Positions 5,006-11,930 of a DNA stretch of 11,930 nt are shown here, piece after piece. A program made the translations under genes and the position numbers. Origin of the DNA: Paracoccaceae bacterium (GTDB taxonomy: Bacteria > Pseudomonadota > Alphaproteobacteria > Rhodobacterales > Rhodobacteraceae); NCBI GenBank assembly GCA_023260935.1, contig JALQTL010000032.1:1-11930 (forward strand), written 5' to 3'. The notes below the pieces were generated by a model. That model made no database searches and was not told the origin of the DNA. It worked only from the letters and a program-made list of their open reading frames with translations. The number at the start of each line of letters is the position of its first letter. Positions within the stretch are counted from its first letter, which is position 1.

Positions 5006-5806
5006 ATGCCTGTGATTTCTGACGATCTGAAAGCTGATATTGTCTCGACCGCCCATGAACTTGCCGAGGCGGCACGAGAGGCGACCTTGCTGCATTTCCG
5101 CGCAGCCGGTCTTTCTGCCGAAACCAAGGAAATGGAGCGCTTTGATCCTGTCACGGTCGCGGATCGGCTTTCCGAGGAAAGGATGCGTGCCATCCTTGCC
5201 CGACGCCGCCCTGATGATGCCATTCTGGGCGAGGAGTTCGGGCCGAAGGCGGGAACGTCAGGCCTGACTTGGGTGCTTGACCCGATCGACGGCACGCGCG
5301 GCTATCTTTCCGGCACGCCGACATGGGGCGTTCTCATTTCCGTTGCGGATGAAACCGGCCCGATCTTCGGGTTGATCGACCAGCCTTATATCCGGGAACG
5401 GTTCGAGGGCGGGCTTGGCATTGCGCGGGTCGTCGGCCCGTCAGGAGAGGCGCCTCTGAAGTGCCGGCCGGCGCGCGCGCTGGCTGAAGCGATCCTGTTT
5501 TCCACTTTCCCCGAGGTTGGGACCACGGCCGAAGGCGCAGCCTTCCGGCGGGTGGCGGCGCAGGCGCGGCTGACCCGCTATGGCACGGATTGTTATGCCT
5601 ATGCGCTGGTTGCAGCGGGCATGATTGATCTGGTGATCGAAGCAGGGTTGCAGGCCTATGATGTGCAGGCCCCGATTGCAGTGATCGAGGCCGCGGGGGG
5701 CATCGTCACGAATTGGCAGGGGGGGCCCTGTGCGCAAGGTGGGCAGATCCTTGCTGCCGCAAACCCGGCCATTCACGCCGAAGCCATGGCGTTGTTGAAC
5801 GGCTGA
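5006..5806 (+). CDS. hisN: Histidinol-phosphatase, inositol-monophosphatase family
   Basis: This 266-residue protein has all the metal-site motifs of the inositol monophosphatase superfamily: DPVTVADRLSE (47-57), GEEFG (75-79; catalytic Glu76/77), WVLDPIDGTRGYLSGTPTWG (89-108; Asp92 and Asp95) and AYDVQAPIAVIEAAGG (217-232; Asp219). Magnesium bound there activates water for phosphate ester hydrolysis. The context around these motifs (ILGEEFG, LDPIDGTRGY, GLIDQP) fits the HisN type that converts L-histidinol phosphate to L-histidinol, the penultimate step of histidine synthesis. A generic inositol or PAP phosphatase remains possible because substrate residues cannot be judged by eye. The ATG at 5006 has AAGG about 10 bases upstream. 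No other his genes are present here; stand-alone hisN is common. It lies close behind the XRE terminator. Confidence 0.85.
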   Translation: MPVISDDLKADIVSTAHELAEAAREATLLHFRAAGLSAETKEMERFDPVTVADRLSEERMRAILARRRPDDAILGEEFGPKAGTSGLTWVLDPIDGTRGYLSGTPTWGVLISVADETGPIFGLIDQPYIRERFEGGLGIARVVGPSGEAPLKCRPARALAEAILFSTFPEVGTTAEGAAFRRVAAQARLTRYGTDCYAYALVAAGMIDLVIEAGLQAYDVQAPIAVIEAAGGIVTNWQGGPCAQGGQILAAANPAIHAEAMALLNG

Positions 5807-5835
5807 CGCGAGCAGCAGGGCAGCGCTGCGCACGC

Positions 5836-5864
5836 TTGCCGTGGGGTGGGGGGAACGCTAATCT
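5836..5864 (+). promoter_or_regulatory. Candidate promoter of the amidohydrolase-rraB operon
   Basis: TTGCCG (5836-5841) is followed after 17 bases by TAATCT (5859-5864), in the 136-base gap after hisN. The match is modest and the spacer is very G-rich. Transcription could equally continue from hisN, because no T-tailed terminator was found in the gap. The 10-bp palindrome at 5820-5829 lies just upstream. Confidence 0.3.
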
Positions 5865-5942
5865 TCACTCCGCGCGGGGTCCGAGTCCTTTCCCCCTTCT
5901 GTCGGCCCGCGCCCGGTTCCACCGAAGGGGCGGAGGAACCCC

Positions 5943-7283
5943 ATGGCGGAACTTTTGCTGCGCAACGCCCGATCTGTGGTGACCATGGATGCCGCACGGC
6001 GCGAAATCGCAGGTGGCGATGTCCTGATCCGTGACGGTGTGATTGCCGCAGTTGGCAAAGGGATCGTGGCTCCGGGGGCCGAGGTGCTGGACGCCGGGGG
6101 ATGCGTTGTCACGCCCGGTCTGGTGAACACTCACCACCATCTTTACCAGACCCTGACGCGCGCCGTGCCGGGCGGGCAGGATGCGCTGCTGTTCAGATGG
6201 TTGAAGACGCTGTATCCGATCTGGGCGCGCTTTGGCCCCGAAGAGATCTTTGTCAGTGCGCAGGTGGGCCTTTCAGAACTTGCTCTTTCCGGCTGCACGC
6301 TGACCTCTGACCATCTCTATCTCTATCCCAACGGTGCCCGGTTGGAAGATACGATCCAGGCCGCCGCCGAGGTTGGCCTGCGCTTTCATCCGACCCGGGG
6401 GGCCATGAGCATTGGGCAATCTGCGGGCGGGCTTCCGCCTGACAGTCTGGTCGAGGATGAGGCGGCGATCCTTGAAGACATGATCCGGGTCGTGGATGCC
6501 TTTCACGACCCCAGGGAGGGCGCGATGGTGCGGGTGGGGCTTGCGCCCTGTTCGCCCTTTTCCGTCAGTCGCGATCTGATGCGCGAAGCGGCCCTGCTGG
6601 CGCGCGACAAGGGTGTGATGCTGCACACCCATCTGGCCGAGAATGACGAGGATATCGCCTATAGCCTTGCAACTTTTGGAATGCGGCCGGGGCAATATGC
6701 GGAAGAACTGGGCTGGACGGGGGCTGATGTCTGGCATGCGCATTGCGTGAAACTGGACAGGCAAGAGATCGATCTTTTTTCCAGAACCGGAACCGGGGTT
6801 GCCCATTGCCCGTGCTCCAACTGTCGGCTTGGCAGCGGCATTGCGCCGGTGCGTGCAATGCGGAACGCGGGCGTCAAGCTGGGCCTTGGGGTCGACGGAT
6901 CGGCCAGCAATGATGCTGGCAACCTGATGGCAGAGGCGCGGCAAGCCATGCTGTTGCAGCGGGTTGCCTTGGGGGCCGATGCCATGGGCGCGAGGGAGGC
7001 GCTGGAAATCGCCACCTTGGGCGGTGCGCAGGTTCTGGGCCGCGACGATTGCGGACAGATCGCTGTGGGCAAGCGGGCGGATATTGCGGTGTGGGATATT
7101 TCAGGCGTGGAAACCGCCGGGGCCTGGGATCCCGTGGCAGCACTGGTCTTTTGTGGCCCGATGCGGGTGCGGGATCTGATCGTCGAGGGCAGGCGGGTGG
7201 TTGCCGAAAGCCGGATGATTACGGTAGACCTGCCCATGATCATCGCCCGCCAGAACACCCTGGCCCAGAAGCTGAGCACTTGA
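5943..7283 (+). CDS. 8-oxoguanine deaminase-like amidohydrolase
   Basis: This 446-residue protein is a metal-dependent hydrolase of the amidohydrolase superfamily (TrzN/AtzB/SsnA-like deaminase group). The metal-site residues are in place: NTHHHLYQT (H64, H66), HTHLAEN (H228, H230, E233), WHAHC (H265, H267) and GLGVDGSASND (D318). The segment TLTSDHLYLYPNGARLEDTI and the following FHPTRGAMSIGQSAGGLPPD resemble enzymes annotated and characterised as 8-oxoguanine deaminase, which turn 8-oxoguanine into uric acid and ammonia. Hydroxyatrazine-type deaminases are the main alternative. The ATG at 5943 follows GGAGG (5932-5936). That site lies in a possible hairpin, GGTTCC (5915-5920) / GGAACC (5935-5940), which could limit translation. 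The gene is 1 base from the RraB gene, so the two form an operon. It is convergent with a guanine deaminase further on. Confidence 0.85.
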   Translation: MAELLLRNARSVVTMDAARREIAGGDVLIRDGVIAAVGKGIVAPGAEVLDAGGCVVTPGLVNTHHHLYQTLTRAVPGGQDALLFRWLKTLYPIWARFGPEEIFVSAQVGLSELALSGCTLTSDHLYLYPNGARLEDTIQAAAEVGLRFHPTRGAMSIGQSAGGLPPDSLVEDEAAILEDMIRVVDAFHDPREGAMVRVGLAPCSPFSVSRDLMREAALLARDKGVMLHTHLAENDEDIAYSLATFGMRPGQYAEELGWTGADVWHAHCVKLDRQEIDLFSRTGTGVAHCPCSNCRLGSGIAPVRAMRNAGVKLGLGVDGSASNDAGNLMAEARQAMLLQRVALGADAMGAREALEIATLGGAQVLGRDDCGQIAVGKRADIAVWDISGVETAGAWDPVAALVFCGPMRVRDLIVEGRRVVAESRMITVDLPMIIARQNTLAQKLST

Positions 7284-7284
7284 C

Positions 7285-7614
7285 ATGACCCATGATTTCG
7301 AAAGCCAGCGCCAGGAAACCTTTGACACGTTCGACGAGTTGAAAAAGCAGGGTCAGGCCCTGCCCAAAACTTCGGTGCTGGAGGTGTATCTTTTGGCAGA
7401 AGGTGATGAGGCGAATTGGGCTGCCGCCGAAAAAGCTTTGCGTAGCAAGGGGTTTTCGACAGAACGTGATGAAGAAGGTGAAACGCTGATCGTGGCCACC
7501 AAGGCCGAGATCCCGATTTCCCCCGACGCGATCTGGAAGGTCGAAAGGGAGATCAGCGCCATCGGGCTGGCCCATGATTTCACGCCCGATGGCTGGGAAT
7601 TCGGCTTCGACTGA
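7285..7614 (+). CDS. RraB-domain protein (ribonuclease E inhibitor family)
   Basis: This 109-residue acidic protein matches the RraB domain: FDELKKQGQALPKTSVLEVYLLAEGDE at the start, a central KALRSKGFSTERDEEGETLIVATKAE, and the C-terminal GLAHDFTPDGWEFGFD. In Escherichia coli RraB binds the C-terminal region of RNase E and alters which RNAs it cuts. The alphaproteobacterial homologues are shorter and not well characterised, so the partner is assumed rather than shown. The start codon follows the amidohydrolase stop by 1 base, which implies translational coupling. No strong ribosome site precedes it apart from sequence inside the upstream gene. Its stop lies 20 bases from the convergent guanine deaminase stop; that gap is GC-rich but has no clear terminator. 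Confidence 0.85.
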   Translation: MTHDFESQRQETFDTFDELKKQGQALPKTSVLEVYLLAEGDEANWAAAEKALRSKGFSTERDEEGETLIVATKAEIPISPDAIWKVEREISAIGLAHDFTPDGWEFGFD

Positions 7615-7634
7615 CCTTTGGGCCCCGCGGCCGC

Positions 7635-8918
7635 TCAGGGCCGTGAATGGACCCGAACCCCGGCCAGCCAGACTTCCCGAATGGCGCGTTCATCGCCCAT
7701 CATTATGGTGGGGAACAGGGCCTGCCAGATATCCTCGGCCCGCCCGGTGGCCTGTGCGATGGCAGGGGTCGAGGCAAGATCAAGCACGATCAGATCGGCC
7801 TCCATCCCCGGGGCGATATTGCCGATCAGATGATCGGCATGCAGTGCTTGCGCCGACCCTTGGGTGGCAAGCCACCAAAGTTCTGCCGGGTGCAGGGCGC
7901 GGTGGCCAAGCTGCCCGATTTCATAGGCCGAGGCCATGGTGCGCAGCATGGAAAAGGACGATCCGCCCCCGGTATCGGTGGCAAGCCCGATCCGGTGGCC
8001 ATCGGATTTCAGCGCGCCCATGGCAAAAAGACCCGATCCGATGAAGGCGTTGGAAGTGGGGCAGTGGATCAGGCTGGCATCCACCTCGCGGATGCGGGCT
8101 TTTTCGCGATCTTCCAGCCAGATGGCATGACCATAAAGCGCGCCCTTTCCCAGAAGGCCATGGCGTTCATAGGTATCAAGGTAATCCCGCGCCGTGGGGC
8201 AAAGCGCCTTGACCCAGGCGATTTCGTCCGTCTGCTCCGACAGGTGGGTCTGCATCAGGCAATCTGAATGGGCGGCCCAAAGGCTTCCCAAGGCTTCCAG
8301 CTGCTCCTCTGTTGAAGTGGGGGTGAAGCGCGGCGTGATCACATAGGACAGACGGTCCTTGCCATGCCAACGCGACAGCAGCCTTGCGGAGTCATCATGG
8401 GCAGATTGCGCCGTATCGCGTAGGCCATCGGGGGCGTTGCGGTCCATGCAGGTTTTGCCGGCCCAGATCCGGCTGCCGCGCCGGCTGGCTGCTGCAAAGA
8501 TTGCATCAACGCTTTCGGGGTGCACGGTGCAATAGGAACAAAAAGACGTTGTGCCGTTCGAAAGTGTCAAATCCAGATACCGATCTGCGATTTTCTCGGC
8601 ATAGGATTGTTCGGAAAATCTAAGCTCTTCGGGAAATGTGTAGCTGTTCAACCAGTCGATCAGGCGCTTGCCCCATGAGGCGATGATGGCCGTTTGCGGG
8701 TAATGAACATGGGCATCGACAAAGCCCGCACTGATCAGCGCCGTGCCATGGTCGATCACCTCGGCTGCGGGGTGTCGGGCGCGCAAGGTGGCGGCGGGGC
8801 CGACATCGATGATCCTTGCCCCGTCGATCAGCACAGCTTCATCCAGCCGGGCGGCCTCGATGCCCTGAATGAAGGGATCGCCCGTGAAATGCAAAACCTG
8901 ACCAAGAAGAAGCTGCAT
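7635..8918 (-). CDS. guaD: Guanine deaminase
   Basis: This 427-residue protein has the full guanine deaminase signature set. SAGFVDAHVHYPQTAIIASW (63-82) holds metal ligands H70 and H72, followed by WLNSYTFPEE and NGTTSFCSYCTVHPESVD. GKTCMDRNAPDGLRDTA and ITPRFTPTST shape the guanine pocket. MQTHLSEQTDEIAWV (H225, E228), YGHAIWL (H264), HCPTSNAFIGSGLF and GLATDTGGGSSFSMLRTM (D315) complete the active site. It converts guanine to xanthine and ammonia, feeding purine catabolism. The ATG at 8918 is chosen because homologous sequence begins there (MQLLLGQVLHF); the frame is open to 9122, but that extension is unlike the family and overlaps mgtE. AAGG lies about 10 bases upstream. A candidate promoter lies at 8947-8975. 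It converges on the 8-oxoguanine deaminase/RraB operon and diverges from mgtE. Confidence 0.95.
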   Translation of the reverse strand: MQLLLGQVLHFTGDPFIQGIEAARLDEAVLIDGARIIDVGPAATLRARHPAAEVIDHGTALISAGFVDAHVHYPQTAIIASWGKRLIDWLNSYTFPEELRFSEQSYAEKIADRYLDLTLSNGTTSFCSYCTVHPESVDAIFAAASRRGSRIWAGKTCMDRNAPDGLRDTAQSAHDDSARLLSRWHGKDRLSYVITPRFTPTSTEEQLEALGSLWAAHSDCLMQTHLSEQTDEIAWVKALCPTARDYLDTYERHGLLGKGALYGHAIWLEDREKARIREVDASLIHCPTSNAFIGSGLFAMGALKSDGHRIGLATDTGGGSSFSMLRTMASAYEIGQLGHRALHPAELWWLATQGSAQALHADHLIGNIAPGMEADLIVLDLASTPAIAQATGRAEDIWQALFPTIMMGDERAIREVWLAGVRVHSRP

Positions 8919-8946
8919 CTTCAGACCTTTCGTACCGTTACCCAGA

Positions 8947-8975
8947 AGTGTATCGGCTTTGCCGGGCGGGGTAAA
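8947..8975 (-). promoter_or_regulatory. Candidate promoter of guaD
   Basis: On the minus strand, TTTACC (complement of 8970-8975) is followed after 17 bases by TACACT (complement of 8947-8952). Both match the consensus at four of six positions. The transcription start would fall about 20 to 25 bases before the ATG at 8918. Confidence 0.35.
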
Positions 8976-8989
8976 TTTCGCCCATGACC

Positions 8990-9006
8990 CTGTTTTCCCG
9001 AAACAG
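8990..9006. promoter_or_regulatory. Small hairpin upstream of mgtE
   Basis: CTGTTT (8990-8995) and AAACAG (9001-9006) form a perfect 6-bp stem with a 5-base loop, ending 34 bases before the mgtE start codon. It could be an operator or lie in the mgtE leader. The whole guaD-mgtE gap is only 122 bases, too short for a full magnesium-sensing M-box riboswitch plus promoter, and no such motif was recognised. Confidence 0.25.
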
Positions 9007-9040
9007 CTTTCGCTAAGCTTCGGGTAATCACGGAGGCGCA

Positions 9041-10411
9041 ATGGCAGACGATGTTCTGGGCGATGAAGAAGAAGGGCTGGATGAACGCCGGGTAGAGGCG
9101 GTTCTGGATGCTGTGGATGCACGCGATGCCGCCCGTCTGACCGCCCTTCTGGATCCGTTGCACCCGGCCGATATCGCCGACCTGCTGGAACAGGTTTCCG
9201 AAGAAAAGCGCAATGCGCTTTTGTCGCTTCTGGGCCGCGAGATCGACGGCGAAATCCTGTCTGAACTATCGGATTCGATCCGGGAAGAAGTGATCGATGC
9301 GCTGCCCCCCGAGGTGGTTGCCGAGGCGGTGCGCGATCTGGATACAGACGATGTCGTCGACATTCTGGAAGATCTGGAGGCCCCGGCGCAGGCGGTAATT
9401 CTGTCGGCGCTGGAATCGGCAGACAGGGTGGCGGTGGAACGGGCGCTGTCCTACCCCGAATATTCGGCCGGTCGTCTGATGCAGCGCGAAGTGGTTGTGG
9501 CCCCCGAACACTGGACGGTGGGCGAGATGATCGACCATCTGCGCAGTGCCGAATGGCTCCCTGACCAGTTCTATCACGTCATCCTGGTCGACCCGCGGAT
9601 GAAGCCGGTGGCCTATGTCACCCTTGGGCGCTTGTTGTCGTCGCGGCGCGAAATCAAGTTGAAGGACATAGCTGAAGACAGCTTTCGGACCGTTTCTGCC
9701 ACCGAGCCAGAGGCGGATGTCGCCTACCTGTTCAACCAGTATCACCTGATTTCTTGCCCGGTTGTCGATGAAAGCGACCGCCTGGTCGGTGTCATCACAA
9801 TCGACGATGCGATGAACGTGCTGGATGAGGAGCACGAGGAAGATATCCTTCGGATGGCCGGTGTGGGCGATGAGGCCAGCCTGTCGGATACAGTGATCGA
9901 GGCGGCCAAGGGCCGGGCCCTGTGGCTGGGCGTCAATCTCCTGACGGCTATTCTTGCCTCTGTCGTCATCAGCTTTTTTGCGAAGACAATCAATCAGATG
10001 GTCGCTTTGGCCGTGTTGATGCCCATTGTTGCCAGCATGGGCGGAAACGCCGGCACGCAGTCGATGACGGTGGCCGTGCGCGCCATTGCCACGCGCGATC
10101 TGACCGCCCGTAACGCTGCCCGCGTGATCCGCCGCGAGGTGGCGGTTGGCGCCGTGAACGGGCTGGTCTTCGGGATCCTGATGGCGGTGGTGACGGCTTT
10201 GTGGTTCGGGGTGCCGGTTCTGGCTTATGTCATCGGGCTGGCGATGTTACTGACATTGATGGCTGCGGCGTTCGGGGGCATCGTTATCCCCATGGCTCTG
10301 GAGCGGTTGAAGATCGACCCGGCGCTGGCCTCTGGCCCCTTTGTCACCACGGTGACGGATGTGGTTGGGTTCTTTGCCTTTCTGGGATTGGCCTCATGGA
10401 TGCTGATGTAA
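9041..10411 (+). CDS. mgtE: Magnesium transporter MgtE
   Basis: This 456-residue protein has the complete MgtE architecture. An acidic N-terminal MgtE_N helical domain spans about 25-135, with the typical LDPLHPADIADLLEQ. A pair of CBS domains follows (about 150-262: YSAGRLMQREVVVAPEH, FYHVILVDP, SCPVVDESDRLVGVITIDD), then a plug helix and five membrane helices (about 290-456). The channel signature PIVASMGGNAGTQS is at 328-341, and D440 in TTVTDVVGFF corresponds to the pore aspartate that selects magnesium in Thermus MgtE. The protein is a homodimeric inner-membrane channel that closes when its cytosolic domains bind magnesium. GGAGG (9032-9036) precedes the ATG. It diverges from guaD and overlaps the cyclo-ligase gene by 16 bases. 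Confidence 0.97.
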   Translation: MADDVLGDEEEGLDERRVEAVLDAVDARDAARLTALLDPLHPADIADLLEQVSEEKRNALLSLLGREIDGEILSELSDSIREEVIDALPPEVVAEAVRDLDTDDVVDILEDLEAPAQAVILSALESADRVAVERALSYPEYSAGRLMQREVVVAPEHWTVGEMIDHLRSAEWLPDQFYHVILVDPRMKPVAYVTLGRLLSSRREIKLKDIAEDSFRTVSATEPEADVAYLFNQYHLISCPVVDESDRLVGVITIDDAMNVLDEEHEEDILRMAGVGDEASLSDTVIEAAKGRALWLGVNLLTAILASVVISFFAKTINQMVALAVLMPIVASMGGNAGTQSMTVAVRAIATRDLTARNAARVIRREVAVGAVNGLVFGILMAVVTALWFGVPVLAYVIGLAMLLTLMAAAFGGIVIPMALERLKIDPALASGPFVTTVTDVVGFFAFLGLASWMLM

Positions 10412-10953
10412 AAGGGCTGAAGGCTATCACGCGCAAGGCCGCCTTTGTGGCCCGAAGTGCTGCCTTTGCCGCGGGGCAGGGCCAAGCGGCTGAATTGCTG
10501 GCCGATGTGCTGGCGGGGTATCGCGGCAAGGTGCTGGCCGGATACATGCCGATGCGGACAGAGATCGATCCGTTGCCGGCCATGACCGCGCATGACGGGC
10601 CGGTGGGTGTGCCTGTGATCATCGGCAAGGGCCAGCCGCTGCGGTTTCGGGAATGGACCCCTGGGGCTGCGCTGGTGGAGGGGGAATTCGGCGCCATGAT
10701 TCCGGCAGAAGGGGCATGGCTGGACCCCGAGGTTCTGATCGTGCCACTTGTCGGGTTTGATGCCCGAGGGTTTCGTCTTGGCTATGGCGGCGGGTTCTAT
10801 GACCGTACGCTGGAAGGCCTGCGGTCACGGCATCAGACCGTGGCCATCGGATTTGCATTCGATGCGCAGGAACTGGCGCAGGTTCCGACAGAACCCACGG
10901 ACCAGCGGCTTGACCTGATTGTCACCGAAACCGGTGTGCGCCGTTTTTCCTGA
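10396..10953 (+). CDS. 5-formyltetrahydrofolate cyclo-ligase
   Basis: This 185-residue protein is of the usual size for the family. It has the opening KAITRKAAFVARSAAF with basic residues near the ATP site, GYMPMRTEIDPLPAM (49-63), and the signature PLVGFDARGFRLGYGGGFYDRT (117-138), whose glycine-rich loop binds ATP phosphates. It uses magnesium-ATP to convert 5-formyltetrahydrofolate to 5,10-methenyltetrahydrofolate, returning stored folate to the one-carbon pool. The ATG at 10396 lies inside the last codons of mgtE, overlapping by 16 bases in another frame, so the pair is translationally coupled. A frame open from 10201 is only the mgtE shadow. The gene converges on the AAA ATPase gene with an 18-base gap that holds a short hairpin. 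Confidence 0.93.
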   Translation: MDADVKGLKAITRKAAFVARSAAFAAGQGQAAELLADVLAGYRGKVLAGYMPMRTEIDPLPAMTAHDGPVGVPVIIGKGQPLRFREWTPGAALVEGEFGAMIPAEGAWLDPEVLIVPLVGFDARGFRLGYGGGFYDRTLEGLRSRHQTVAIGFAFDAQELAQVPTEPTDQRLDLIVTETGVRRFS

Positions 10954-10954
10954 A

Positions 10955-10970
10955 CCTGCCGGGCGGCAGG
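10955..10970. terminator. Short hairpin between convergent genes
   Basis: CCTGCC (10955-10960) and GGCAGG (10965-10970) form a perfect 6-bp stem with a GGGC loop, filling nearly all of the 18-base gap between the cyclo-ligase and AAA ATPase stop codons. Its symmetry could serve both directions, but neither strand has a T-run behind it, so termination is uncertain. Confidence 0.4.
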
Positions 10971-10971
10971 G

Positions 10972-11930
10972 TCATTTCGCAATGGTTTCGTTCTTGACGA
11001 ACATGTTGGCCCAGGCGCGATCAATCAGGTCGGGCGTCATCTGATAGGGGATGCCCTCGAAATCGCAGATGGCGATCATCTGATCGATCAGGAAGACCGG
11101 TTGATAGTTGGCGAAGACGTTATTGATGGTGGGGTATTTCGTCTTCAGCAGGTGCAGGAGAGAGGTTTCATTCAGGGCAACCCCCTTCTTGCGGGCCACC
11201 ATGGCAAAGATCTTCAGGAACATTTCCTGATTGGGGCCATCTACCTTGATCTTGAAGAAGATACGGCGAAGGGCTGCGCCGTCGAAAATCTCGTTCGGGT
11301 GGAAGTTGGTTGAAAAGATTACCAGTGTGTCGAAGGGTACGGTGAACTTTTCACCCGATTGCAGGGCAAGGATATCGCGGCTTTCTTCCAGAGGCACGAT
11401 CCAGCGGTTGACCAGTTTCTGAGGTGGTTCCACCTGACGGCCAAGGTCATCGACGATGAAGATCCCGCCCGAGGCTTTCAGTTGAAGCGGCGCCTGATAG
11501 GTGCGCGCCACGGGGTTGTATTTCAGATCCAGCATGTCCAGCGTCAGTTCGCCACCAGTGATCACCGACGGACGGGCGCAATAGACATAGCGCAGGTCAA
11601 ATCGGGTGCCGGTGCGGCGCAGGCTGTTGGGATCATCCACCTGCTCTTCTGCGGCGGAATGGACGATGGGGTCATAGACCGTGATCACCTGCCCCGAATA
11701 TTCGATGGCGCGCGGGATATAGATCTTGTCCCCCATCGCGGCCCTGATCCCGTTCGAGATCGAGGATTTGCCGTTCCCCGGCGGGCCGTACATCAGGATC
11801 GAGCGGCCGGATGTCACCGCAGGCCCAAGCTGATCGATCAGGTTCGGCGGCAGGATCAGGTGGCCCATCGCCGACATCAGCTGTTGGCGGGTGATCTTCA
11901 TGTTGCGGACGGACTGGCGCTTGACCTGTT
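10972..11930 (-). CDS. AAA+ ATPase, N-terminal part cut by the window edge
   Basis: The frame is open from the window edge (11928 inward) to TGA at 10974-10972, about 318 residues. It carries Walker A GPPGNGKSS (11764-11787), Walker B GGIFIVDDLG with its Asp pair near 11446-11451, sensor 1 FSTNFHPN and a candidate arginine finger in AALRRIFFKIKVD. These are typical of MoxR/COG0714-like AAA+ proteins with an unrecognised partner. The ATG at 11901 is probably not the start: upstream codons (QVKRQSVRN) continue in frame with the same character, and I recall alphaproteobacterial relatives of over 400 residues with an N-terminal extension before this point. Such proteins usually remodel other proteins using ATP; the substrate here is unknown. 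The C-terminal part (YQPVFLIDQMIAICDFEGIP, then LIDRAWANMFVK) is helical. Confidence 0.85.
   Translation of the reverse strand, partial: QVKRQSVRNMKITRQQLMSAMGHLILPPNLIDQLGPAVTSGRSILMYGPPGNGKSSISNGIRAAMGDKIYIPRAIEYSGQVITVYDPIVHSAAEEQVDDPNSLRRTGTRFDLRYVYCARPSVITGGELTLDMLDLKYNPVARTYQAPLQLKASGGIFIVDDLGRQVEPPQKLVNRWIVPLEESRDILALQSGEKFTVPFDTLVIFSTNFHPNEIFDGAALRRIFFKIKVDGPNQEMFLKIFAMVARKKGVALNETSLLHLLKTKYPTINNVFANYQPVFLIDQMIAICDFEGIPYQMTPDLIDRAWANMFVKNETIAK

Noticed and set aside
4488..5075. 195-codon minus-strand frame
   Set aside because: It is antisense to the XRE gene and the start of hisN, and crosses the terminator hairpin; no recognisable domain.
8919..9040. Magnesium riboswitch upstream of mgtE
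   Set aside because: The gap is only 122 bases and shared with the guaD promoter; no M-box-like conserved structure was recognised, only a 6-bp hairpin.
8919..9122. 68-codon N-terminal extension of guanine deaminase
   Set aside because: It overlaps the start of mgtE and is unlike guanine deaminases; the family N-terminus begins at the ATG at 8918.
10201..10395. 65-codon N-terminal extension of the cyclo-ligase
   Set aside because: It lies entirely within mgtE in another frame. The family start corresponds to the ATG at 10396.
1..11930. CRISPR array, transposon, phage or toxin-antitoxin system
   Set aside because: No regularly spaced repeats, transposase, integrase or toxin-antitoxin pair was seen. 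The XRE regulator stands alone with no toxin-like partner.

Overview
The window looks like chromosomal DNA of a GC-rich alphaproteobacterium, most likely Rhodobacterales (Rhodobacter/Gemmobacter-like). This rests on remembered protein similarity (the 55-aa L33, the 120-aa XRE regulator, the DUF1127 protein, the NADPH:quinone oxidoreductase) and on gene style: short gaps, strong GGAGG-type ribosome sites and GC-rich hairpin terminators. No rRNA, tRNA, insertion sequence, CRISPR array or phage gene was seen. Most of the window is ordinary housekeeping and metabolic content; I do not see an undescribed multi-gene system. The best leads are regulatory and evolutionary.

Layout. 1-159: 3' end of a DUF533/TerB-like gene. 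322-489: rpmG (ribosomal protein L33) with its own terminator. 567-1036 (minus): a cupin gene broken by about three single-base indels. 1130-1852 (minus): a Bax inhibitor-1/YccA membrane protein with a strong terminator, a candidate promoter and a palindrome in its leader. 1981-2223 (minus): a DUF1127 small protein, divergent from a LysR regulator (2356-3237). 3234-4196 (minus): a zinc-free NADPH:quinone oxidoreductase-like protein that converges on the LysR gene. 4197-4520 is a 324-base divergent intergenic region rich in repeats and palindromes, including a perfect DnaA-box match. 4521-4883: XRE regulator with terminator. 5006-5806: HisN-type histidinol-phosphatase. 5943-7283: 8-oxoguanine deaminase-like amidohydrolase, followed after 1 base by an RraB-domain protein (7285-7614). 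7635-8918 (minus): guanine deaminase, convergent with them. 9041-10411: magnesium transporter MgtE, overlapping by 16 bases with 5-formyltetrahydrofolate cyclo-ligase (10396-10953). 10972-11930 (minus): an AAA+ ATPase, convergent and cut off by the window edge.

How the genes may work together. Two guanine-type deaminases lie tail to tail at 5943-8918. One would make urate from 8-oxoguanine and the other xanthine from guanine, so this is a small purine-salvage/catabolism neighbourhood, with a putative RNase E regulator between them in the same operon as the first. MgtE and the cyclo-ligase are translationally overlapped. The remaining genes look like independent units. Functions come from recognised motifs in the translations; no database search was possible.
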